A DNA stretch of 10,859 bases from Oscillospiraceae bacterium (lineage in GTDB: Bacteria > Bacillota > Clostridia > Oscillospirales > Oscillospiraceae), in contig CACXHI010000230.1 of NCBI GenBank assembly GCA_902767395.1, positions 1 through 10,859 on the forward strand, given 5' to 3'. The translations under genes were made by a program, and so were the position numbers. The notes under the pieces are model-generated. The model was not told where the DNA came from. It saw only the letters and a program-made list of their open reading frames with translations, and made no database searches. Positions within the stretch are counted from its first letter, which is position 1, and the number at the start of each line of letters is the position of its first letter. Positions 5,511 to 10,859 of this stretch are shown here, piece after piece.

Positions 5511-7415
5511 ATGTCGAAAAAGCAATTCAAGGCAGAGTCCAAGCGGCTGCTGGACATGATGATTAACTCCATTTACACCCATCAGGAGATTTTCCTGCGC
5601 GAGCTGATTTCCAACGCCAGCGACGCCATTGACAAGTTGGCCTACCTCGCGCTGACGGATCAGAACGTGGGGCTGAACCGCGAGGACTTTGCAATCGACC
5701 TGCGCGTGGACAAAAAGCTGGGCCTGCTGACTGTGTCCGACAACGGCATCGGCATGAGCAAGGACGAGATGGAGCAGAATCTCGGCACAATCGCCAAGAG
5801 CGGCTCCCTCCAGTTCAAACAGGAGCTGGACAAGGAGCATTCCGACGTGGACATCATCGGGCAGTTCGGCGTGGGCTTCTACTCCGCCTTTATGGTGGCG
5901 GATACCGTCACGGTACTGTCGAAGAAATACGGCGAGGAGGAGGCTTGGATGTGGCAGTCCTCGGGCGCAGACGGCTATACCGTCTCCCCTTGCGAGAAAA
6001 CTACCGTCGGCACCGAAGTGATCCTGAAGCTGAAAGCCGACACAGAGGACGAAAAGTACTCCCGCTTCCTGGAGCAGTATGAGCTGCAAAACCTCGTCAG
6101 GAAATACTCCGACTACATCCGCTATCCCATCCGCATGGAGATGGAGAAGAGCCGCCGCAAGGAGGTTCCCGAGGATGAGAAGGACGAGGACAAGGAGCCG
6201 GAATGGGAGACCTACACCGAGCTGACCACTCTCAACTCCATGATCCCCGTATGGCAGCGCTCGAAGAAGGACGTGACCGACGAGGAGTACGACGGCTTCT
6301 ACAAGGACAAGTTCTTCGACTTTGAGAAGCCGCTGTCCCATCTGTCCATCAGCGTCGAGGGCGCTGTGACCTACAAGGCGCTGCTCTACATTCCCGCCAA
6401 GGCCCCCTATGATTTCTACACGAAGGACTACAAGAAGGGCTTGCAGCTCTATTCCTCCGGCGTGATGATTATGGAGCACTGCGAGGATCTGGTCCCCGAC
6501 TACTTCCGCTTTGTGCGCGGCGTGGTGGACACCGCCGATCTGAGTCTGAACATCAGCCGGGAGCTGCTCCAGCACAATCGCCAGCTTGCCATCATCTCCT
6601 CCAATCTGGAGAAGAAGATCAAGCAGGAGCTTCTGAATCTGCAGAAGGACCGCCGGGAGGATTACGAGAAGTTCTTCGCGGCCTTCGGGCGCCAGCTCAA
6701 GTACGGCATTGTGGCCGACTACGGGATGCACAAGGACGTGCTGCAAGACTTACTGGTTTTCTGGTCCGCCAAGGAGCAGAAGCTTGTGACGCTGAAAGAA
6801 TATGTGGAGGCCATGCCCGAGGCGCAGAAGCACATCTACTTCGCCGCCGGTGAGAGCAACGCAAGACTGGCCCAGCTTCCGCAGTACCAGCGGCTTCAGG
6901 AGAAGGGCTTCGACGTGCTGTTCATGACCGAGGACGTGGATGAGTTCGTGCCTCGGACCCTGATGAACTACATGGAGAAGGACTTCCGCAACCTTGCCAC
7001 CGACGATCTGGATCTCTCCTCCGAGGAGGAAAAGAAGGCCGCCGAGGAAGCGGCAGCGGAGTGGAAGGACGATCTGGATTTCCTGAAAACCGCGCTTGAG
7101 GGCAAAATCTCCAAGGCGGAGATTTCCGCAGACCTCGGAAGTCACCCGGTCTGTCTGGTGCCTGACGGCGGCATGAGCTTCGAGATGGAAAAGTATTTCA
7201 AGCGCATGAACCCCGATATGGCGATGCCGGTGGAGAAGGTCTTGCAGCTTAACGCGGAGCATCCCGTGGTGCAGAAGCTCAAGAGCCTGATCCACGACGA
7301 TCCCGAGAAAGCGAAGCAGTACGCGCAGGTTCTGTATGCTCAGGGCCTGATCCTCGCAGACCTGCCCATTGAGGATCCGCAGGCCTATACCGAGCTGATC
7401 TGCGGCTTGCTGTAA
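5511..7415 (+). CDS. htpG: Molecular chaperone HtpG (bacterial Hsp90)
   Basis: HtpG is the cytosolic homodimeric ATP-driven chaperone that remodels client proteins together with DnaK. The 634 residues match the family (about 620-640), with no C-terminal MEEVD, as in bacteria. The N-terminal GHKL ATPase shows ELISNASDAIDK (31-42; catalytic E31, Mg-binding N35), DNGIGM (78-83; adenine-contacting D78), the lid GQFGVGFYSAF (117-127) and GTEV (167-170). An acidic, charged linker is at about 213-234 (EKSRRKEVPEDEKDEDKEPE). The middle-domain arginine that contacts ATP is R350 in LNISRELLQ (346-354). The dimerisation domain follows from about 510. AGAGGGA (5499-5505) is 5 nt before ATG. A CIRCE in its promoter predicts HrcA-controlled heat-shock expression. 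The gene stands alone and ends at a strong hairpin. Confidence 0.98.
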   Translation: MSKKQFKAESKRLLDMMINSIYTHQEIFLRELISNASDAIDKLAYLALTDQNVGLNREDFAIDLRVDKKLGLLTVSDNGIGMSKDEMEQNLGTIAKSGSLQFKQELDKEHSDVDIIGQFGVGFYSAFMVADTVTVLSKKYGEEEAWMWQSSGADGYTVSPCEKTTVGTEVILKLKADTEDEKYSRFLEQYELQNLVRKYSDYIRYPIRMEMEKSRRKEVPEDEKDEDKEPEWETYTELTTLNSMIPVWQRSKKDVTDEEYDGFYKDKFFDFEKPLSHLSISVEGAVTYKALLYIPAKAPYDFYTKDYKKGLQLYSSGVMIMEHCEDLVPDYFRFVRGVVDTADLSLNISRELLQHNRQLAIISSNLEKKIKQELLNLQKDRREDYEKFFAAFGRQLKYGIVADYGMHKDVLQDLLVFWSAKEQKLVTLKEYVEAMPEAQKHIYFAAGESNARLAQLPQYQRLQEKGFDVLFMTEDVDEFVPRTLMNYMEKDFRNLATDDLDLSSEEEKKAAEEAAAEWKDDLDFLKTALEGKISKAEISADLGSHPVCLVPDGGMSFEMEKYFKRMNPDMAMPVEKVLQLNAEHPVVQKLKSLIHDDPEKAKQYAQVLYAQGLILADLPIEDPQAYTELICGLL

Positions 7416-7436
7416 TTGAAATTCGCAATTGTACGG

Positions 7437-7476
7437 CACGACGCCGCTGCGGTCATTTGTCCGCGGCGGCGTTGTG
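7437..7476. terminator. Terminator-like hairpin between convergent htpG and the minus-strand operon
   Basis: The arms 7437-7452 and 7461-7476 pair over 16 bp around the 8-nt loop TCATTTGT. Pairing is complete except for two G-T wobbles (7440/7473, 7448/7465). The stem is very GC-rich. On the plus strand it is followed by TTCTGATT, a poor T-tract, and the minus side has none, so it could serve both convergent units, with htpG the better supported. Confidence 0.65.
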
Positions 7477-7482
7477 TTCTGA

Positions 7483-7923
7483 TTATGGGACGTCCCAACA
7501 GGCGGAAACCGTTCCATCCGGGTGGAGCGTATAGGCAATCTGCCCGTCTGTGGTGAGGCCGTAGACGGTCACGGTCTGGATCGTGACGGACGCAGACGAA
7601 TAGGCCGCTGCCTTCAGCGCCTTCACGGTGTCCCGGTTGCCGTCGGGAAGCGTCCGCAGCTCTTCCAGCGCAGCGCCGTACTTTTTCATCTGCTCCAGCG
7701 TAAAGCGGAGGGGATAGTCCAGCTCCAGCGCGCCGGTCTCGGCATCCCATCTGCGAAGAGAGAAGACCGACCAGTGGTCGCTCAGGTACGCCTCCAGCGA
7801 TTGCGGCGTTTGATCGGTTCCCTGCCCCGGATTCAGACGGGTAAACAGGCCAAACAGGAGACAGAGGACGAGAAGAATCAAAACCAGCGCAACGGCGGAC
7901 AAAATCAAAATAGGCTTCTTCAT
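7483..7923 (-). CDS. Hypothetical single-pass membrane protein
   Basis: I do not recognise this 146-residue protein. A hydrophobic segment at 4-28 after MKK forms an N-terminal membrane anchor or uncleaved signal. There is no lipobox (the context is LVLCLLF). The remaining 118 residues are soluble and probably outside: a linker rich in T, Q, G and P (30-41), then a small domain with alternating hydrophobic strands (ASVTIQTVTVYGLTTDG, about 111-127) and a final TLHPDGTVSACWDVP. It is the last gene of the minus-strand cluster. ATG 7923-7921 follows the DUF1294 stop by 6 nt, and the likely ribosome binding site, GGGAG at 7940-7936, lies within the last codons of that gene, suggesting translational coupling. 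The start is the only sensible one; the function is unknown. Confidence 0.75.
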   Translation of the reverse strand: MKKPILILSAVALVLILLVLCLLFGLFTRLNPGQGTDQTPQSLEAYLSDHWSVFSLRRWDAETGALELDYPLRFTLEQMKKYGAALEELRTLPDGNRDTVKALKAAAYSSASVTIQTVTVYGLTTDGQIAYTLHPDGTVSACWDVP

Positions 7924-7929
7924 CCCTTT

Positions 7930-8217
7930 TCAAAGCTCCCACGTCAGCCAGAGGACAAGGGTAAGCTGAGCAAGAAAGGCCGCGGGAATGCCCCAGTCAA
8001 AGGCCGGATGTGCCTTTGCATCGGTTTTATGGTGAAACATGCGCATCGCAAGCATTGCCCCGATGCTCCCGCCGATACCGCTCAACGTCAATAACGCGGC
8101 CTCCGAAACCCGGCGACTGCGCCGCTTGGCCAGTCCTTTATCCAGCGCGAACGCAAAAAACGTCAACAGATTGAGCCCGACCGCGCAGAGGGCCACGAGG
8201 ATTCCGTTTGCTTCCAT
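7930..8217 (-). CDS. DUF1294 family small membrane protein
   Basis: This 95-residue protein fits the DUF1294 pattern. It has an N-terminal membrane helix (about 6-25) ending in FALDKGLAKRRSRRVSE (23-39; family-typical DK, then basic residues and R-x-x-E), a glycine-rich segment LSGIGGSIGAMLAM (45-58), FHHKTD (61-66; family FRHKT), and a last helix at about 76-93. The family is widespread in bacteria and its function is not established. It lies 33 nt after the lipoprotein stop. AGGAG at 8234-8230 is rather far (12 nt) from ATG 8217-8215, and no better in-frame start exists. It is followed at 6 nt by the single-pass membrane protein gene. Confidence 0.88.
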   Translation of the reverse strand: MEANGILVALCAVGLNLLTFFAFALDKGLAKRRSRRVSEAALLTLSGIGGSIGAMLAMRMFHHKTDAKAHPAFDWGIPAAFLAQLTLVLWLTWEL

Positions 8218-8243
8218 GAAAAATCAATGCTCCTTTTTCCTCG

Positions 8244-8260
8244 GCTTCCGTTACGGAAGC
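8244..8260. repeat. Perfect 7-bp hairpin with a stop codon in its loop
   Basis: GCTTCCG (8244-8250) and CGGAAGC (8254-8260) flank a three-base loop that is the stop codon TAA of the minus-strand lipoprotein gene. No T-run follows on either strand, so it is not a normal terminator. In the mRNA it could act as a 3' stabiliser, processing site or partial polarity element between lipoprotein and DUF1294. Confidence 0.5.
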
Positions 8261-9018
8261 GGAATCTCCTCATACGTCATCCCGCCTGTCGGGTGGTAGA
8301 GCGTCAAAGCCAGAATCAGCTGTCCCGCCTCCGTCAGATGCATCCATTTCGTTGTGAGAGGAACCAGCCCCATTTGCGTCCGGGTCAGCGCGGTCGTGTA
8401 GGCCTCGTTTCCCTCCTCCGGCGGGCCGAAGCGCCGGGCAAACAGCTCAGTCACCGTCTGATTGCATACCTGCTCCGGCTCGCCGTTGATTCCGGCCTCC
8501 GCGAACAGCTCCCTCGCACTCACTTCCGCGCCCGTCCGCGCGTTCAACGTATAATACGTCTGCGTAGTTTTTTCGTCGTAGCTGCGTTCGTCAATCCGCA
8601 GTGTCAGAATCTCCCCGCAGATAAAGCTGAGATACGTCACTGCTTCCAGCTCCGGACCCTGACCGGATTCCATCGCCTGCATGGAGCTCCGGATTCGCGC
8701 CCCGAAGAGCGATTCGATTTCCTGATTGCAGATCATAGCATATTGATCGGGAAGGTCGATGAAGGGAAGCTGATAGCGATAGAGCTTGACCGGGTAAGAA
8801 TACGGAATCTCTCCCTCATAATTTATGACACGCTTCACCGTCTGCTCGCTCTGCTCCGGCTCCGTCTTTTCACCGGAGGGCTGCAAAGGAGAAGTCACCG
8901 CAAGGACATAGCTTCCCACAGGCAGGGTCTCCTGCGGCGCGTCCTCCAGAAGCTCGCAGCCTGCCAGAAGCAGACCGCACAAAACCAGAAGCGCCGTACA
9001 AAAAATGGTTCGTTTCAT
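8251..9018 (-). CDS. Lipoprotein with DUF3298/RsiV-like extracytoplasmic domain
   Basis: This is a 255-residue secreted lipoprotein. The basic MKR start and hydrophobic stretch end in the lipobox LAGC (18-21), predicting lipidation of C21. An acidic linker (about 22-66) leads to a domain with the order typical of DUF4163/DUF3298 proteins: YPVKLYRYQLP (75-85), an N-Q-E-I-x-x-L-F helix (98-105), VTYLSFICGEILTLRID (127-143), YYTLNARTGAEVSARELF (155-172), and a Q-ILALTLYHPTGG strand with E-E-I-P near the end (233-253). The same fold occurs in the outer part of the anti-sigma factor RsiV, but this protein has no transmembrane anti-sigma part and no sigma-factor gene nearby, so ligand binding or sensing at the cell surface is only an inference. 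GGGAG (9031-9027) lies 8 nt before ATG. The stop of the upstream EEP gene is 3 nt away, so the two are probably co-translated. Confidence 0.8.
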   Translation of the reverse strand: MKRTIFCTALLVLCGLLLAGCELLEDAPQETLPVGSYVLAVTSPLQPSGEKTEPEQSEQTVKRVINYEGEIPYSYPVKLYRYQLPFIDLPDQYAMICNQEIESLFGARIRSSMQAMESGQGPELEAVTYLSFICGEILTLRIDERSYDEKTTQTYYTLNARTGAEVSARELFAEAGINGEPEQVCNQTVTELFARRFGPPEEGNEAYTTALTRTQMGLVPLTTKWMHLTEAGQLILALTLYHPTGGMTYEEIPLP

Positions 9019-9021
9019 ACG

Positions 9022-10089
9022 TCAATCTCCCAACGTCAGCGAAAGTAAAACCGGATTGTGATCGGAAAACGCAAACGACGCCTGAATCGTCTCAATCTGC
9101 TCGACCTCCAGATTTGGTGAAACCAAAAAGCCGTCAATCACATAGTATTGGGTGTTTTCGGTGTCCGCAGGGTCGAAGGGCTGGTTCAGCAAACGACAGG
9201 TCGGCACGGAGGGATCCCATACGTAACGCCAGCCGGCAGGCAGCTCCGAAGGATCCAGACTGCCCGGCGTCCAGAGGGAACGGTGGGTATTGGGCCAAAG
9301 CTCCTCACTGCGTGGGAAGACCTGATTCCAGTCGCCGCCCGCCACGACGTAATTTCCGGCCGCGTACTCCGTTGCCAAAAAGTCCCGCAGCTGCTTGCTC
9401 TGCTCCAGCTTGCCCGTACCGTCGTCATAGGCCTCCAGATGGAGATTGACCAGCACAAGCTCTCGCCCCGTCCCGGCAACCGGGATCCGGGTCACCAGCA
9501 GGCATCGCTTGAGATTGGCGATGGAAACGGGCCATGAGAAGGGACAGGGCAGGCTGATCCGGCTGGCCTCGGTGATGGCAAAGCGAGAAAGTGTCAGCAG
9601 GCCGGAATGCACCTTGCCGATGGTCGGCAACGGATAGGGCACGTATTGGCAGGAGAAATTCAGCGCATACGCCGAGGGGCGCGCAAGCCGCTCCCGCAGG
9701 GCGGCTGCTTCATCCACGTTGTAGCTGCGCTTGGAATCGGAATCCACCTCTTGCAGCAAAAGGAAATCCGCGTCAGTGTCCGCAAGCAGGGTCTCGATTC
9801 CGGAAAGGTTCTGCGCAATGACGCTCTGGTCCTCCGGGCGCACTGTGCTGCCGCCGTCCATAAAGAAATCGCTCTGCGCCCCGAGTCCGCAGTAGCCCAC
9901 GTTCCAGCTTAAAACGGTAAAGCTTTTTCCATCCAGCGACCTGTCCGTCCCCTGCTCCACAGTGATCGGTTCCGTCGGCTCAGGCCGGAATTCCGTAATC
10001 GTCAGGTAGGCAAACAAAGCCGCCGCCAGCAGCAACACCACACCGAGCAATCCGCTCAATGCAAGAAGTATCCGCTTGCACACTCTCAT
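9022..10089 (-). CDS. Membrane-anchored endonuclease/exonuclease/phosphatase (EEP) family hydrolase
   Basis: This is a 355-residue EEP-superfamily phosphodiesterase/phosphomonoesterase. An N-terminal hydrophobic helix (7-31) without a clear cleavage site or lipobox probably anchors it, with the catalytic domain outside. The conserved metal and catalytic motifs are all present: LSWNVGY (60-66; N63), LQEVDSDSKR (112-121; E114), VNLHLEAY (214-221; N215, H217), GGDWNQ (251-256; D253, N255), VIDGFLVS (317-324; D319) and FSDHNPV (341-347; D343, H344). It should therefore be active. The family includes DNases, sphingomyelinases and inositol phosphatases; the surface location makes AP-endonuclease repair unlikely and suggests a nucleic acid or phospho-ester substrate. 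AGAGG about 8 nt upstream supports ATG 10089-10087, 18 nt after the rqcP stop. The lipoprotein gene follows at 3 nt. Confidence 0.9.
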   Translation of the reverse strand: MRVCKRILLALSGLLGVVLLLAAALFAYLTITEFRPEPTEPITVEQGTDRSLDGKSFTVLSWNVGYCGLGAQSDFFMDGGSTVRPEDQSVIAQNLSGIETLLADTDADFLLLQEVDSDSKRSYNVDEAAALRERLARPSAYALNFSCQYVPYPLPTIGKVHSGLLTLSRFAITEASRISLPCPFSWPVSIANLKRCLLVTRIPVAGTGRELVLVNLHLEAYDDGTGKLEQSKQLRDFLATEYAAGNYVVAGGDWNQVFPRSEELWPNTHRSLWTPGSLDPSELPAGWRYVWDPSVPTCRLLNQPFDPADTENTQYYVIDGFLVSPNLEVEQIETIQASFAFSDHNPVLLSLTLGD

Positions 10090-10107
10090 TGATTTTTCCT
10101 CTTTGCA

Positions 10108-10347
10108 TCAAATTTCCCTGTACATTCCAGCTGCGTCGTCCTTGCGAACCGTTTCCGCAATCTGAAGCACCTCTACGTTCAGCGTCCGCTCGCCAAAGCG
10201 AATTGAGAGCTTGTCCCCCACCTTGACGTCATAGCTGGCCTTGGCGGGCCGTCCGTTGACTGTCACCCGCTCCGCGTCGCAGGCCTCGTTCGCAACCGTG
10301 CGGCGCTTAATGATTCTCGAAACCTTCAAAAATTTGTCCAGTCTCAT
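10108..10347 (-). CDS. rqcP: RNA-binding S4 domain protein RqcP (YabO family)
   Basis: This 79-residue protein is nearly all S4 domain and closely follows the YabO/RqcP pattern: MRLDKFLKVSRIIKRRT (1-17), RVTVNGRPAKASYDVKVGD (27-45), then LSIRFGERTLNVEV (47-60) and a C-terminal KDDAAGMY (69-76). RqcP binds the obstructed 50S subunit with RqcH and supports alanine tailing of stalled nascent chains; it also resembles heat-shock protein Hsp15. Its length is close to the 86 residues of the Bacillus protein. The start overlaps the uvrA stop in an ATGA, with the strong AAGGAGG at 10358-10352 only 4 nt upstream, so translation is coupled to uvrA. In Bacillus the gene lies near mfd/yabN, a different setting. 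Confidence 0.93.
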   Translation of the reverse strand: MRLDKFLKVSRIIKRRTVANEACDAERVTVNGRPAKASYDVKVGDKLSIRFGERTLNVEVLQIAETVRKDDAAGMYREI

Positions 10348-10859
10348 GCTTCCTCCTTATGTTTGTCGCGCATCACTCTTTTCAGATACTGCCCGGTAAA
10401 GCTCTCCGGAACGACACAGAGCTGTTCCGGTGTGCCGGTGGCAACCACGCGGCCACCGCCGTCCCCGCCCTCCGGTCCGAGGTCGATGATCCAGTCGGCG
10501 CACTTGATCACGTCCAGATTGTGCTCGATGACAAGGACGGTGTTGCCCCCATCCACGAATTTTTGCAGCACGTCGATCAGCTTGCTTACGTCGTAGACGT
10601 GCAGGCCGGTTGTCGGCTCATCCAGAATATAGAACGTCGCACCGGTAGAACGCCGGGACAACTCCGTTGCCAGCTTGACCCGCTGCGCCTCGCCGCCGGA
10701 CAGGGTGGTGGAGGACTGCCCAAGCTTCAAATAGCCCAAGCCCACGTCCACCAGCGTTTGTACCTTGTCGCGGATGCGGGGAAGATTCTGGAAGAAGTCC
10801 AGCGCCTCGTCGAAGGTCATATCCAGCACGTCGGCAATGGAAGCGCCCTTATAGCGCAC
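10344..10859 (-). CDS. uvrA: Excinuclease ABC subunit A, C-terminal part (5' end outside window)
   Basis: These are the last 171 residues of UvrA, the ABC-type ATPase that finds damage and loads UvrB. The second nucleotide-binding domain shows the ABC signature LSGGEAQRVKLA (about 53-64 of the visible part), Walker B YILDEPTTGLH (77-87) and the H-loop VIEHNLDVIK (109-118). The tail has IIDLGPEGGDGGGRVV (124-139), typical of UvrA. A full protein is about 940 residues, so some 80 percent lies beyond the right edge. The first visible codon is GTG for an internal valine and not a start. The stop overlaps the rqcP start by an ATGA. All visible catalytic residues are intact. Confidence 0.98.
   Translation of the reverse strand: MRYKGASIADVLDMTFDEALDFFQNLPRIRDKVQTLVDVGLGYLKLGQSSTTLSGGEAQRVKLATELSRRSTGATFYILDEPTTGLHVYDVSKLIDVLQKFVDGGNTVLVIEHNLDVIKCADWIIDLGPEGGDGGGRVVATGTPEQLCVVPESFTGQYLKRVMRDKHKEEA

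Noticed and set aside
5487..6746. A 419-codon minus-strand open frame antisense to htpG
   Set aside because: htpG on the plus strand is certain. The reverse frame is a codon-bias shadow with no start context, motif or domain.
7385..7942. Alternative minus-strand frame of 185 codons over the last operon gene
   Set aside because: It overlaps the htpG end and the hairpin and encodes an Arg-rich product with no membrane segment or motif; the frame at 7483-7923 has a proper signal anchor.
8227..9048. A 273-codon plus-strand open frame opposite the lipoprotein gene
   Set aside because: The minus-strand frame has a clear signal peptide, lipobox, ribosome binding site and tight operon spacing; the plus-strand product is Arg/Leu/Gln-rich without features.
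10857..10859. Apparent start of the right-hand ORF at the window edge
   Set aside because: The codon is GTG within a conserved internal UvrA stretch; it is an internal valine of a gene cut by the window.

Overview
The window looks like a chromosomal stretch from a GC-rich, endospore-lineage Clostridium-type Firmicute, in my view closest to Oscillospiraceae/Ruminococcaceae-like gut anaerobes. The reasons are an almost complete spoIIE, strong AGGAGG ribosome binding sites, sigma-A type TTGACA/TATAAT promoters, a CIRCE operator, a YabO/RqcP-type S4 protein, and Firmicute-like UvrA/UvrB. The species cannot be named from the sequence alone. I see no tRNA, rRNA, CRISPR array, insertion sequence, phage gene or attachment site. 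No stretch of 300 bases or more lacks a gene.

Layout. (1) Positions 1-1746, minus strand: spoIIE, open at the left edge; its reading frame is intact from its start codon to base 1. (2) A 166-bp divergent intergenic region leads to uvrB (1913-3871, +) with its own promoter. (3) A perfect-consensus promoter drives a two-gene unit, a Cof-type HAD phosphatase (3953-4738) and a GNAT acetyltransferase (4740-5324), which looks richer in A/T than its surroundings. (4) A 186-bp intergenic region holds GC-rich inverted repeats, an extended -10 promoter and a perfect CIRCE element enlarged to 18-bp arms, followed by htpG (5511-7415, +). A strong hairpin (7437-7476) closes htpG and sits between convergent transcripts. 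(5) From 7483 to the right edge, six minus-strand genes are packed with little or no spacing: uvrA (3' end only), rqcP, a membrane-anchored EEP-family hydrolase, a DUF3298/RsiV-like lipoprotein, a DUF1294 membrane protein and a single-pass membrane protein.

How the parts fit. The window is mostly housekeeping: sporulation phosphatase, both ends of the UvrABC damage-recognition machinery (UvrB whole, UvrA C-terminus, on opposite strands about 6.5 kb apart), Hsp90 and ribosome-quality-control RqcP. The right-hand operon mixes these cytosolic functions with four envelope proteins of unclear role.

The two points most worth checking are in well-known genes. UvrB has proline in place of the invariant Walker A threonine (GSGKP instead of GSGKT, codon 2042-2044). 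The htpG operator is a CIRCE whose palindrome is twice the usual arm length and absorbs most of the promoter -10 box. I did not find a convincing wholly new multi-gene system.
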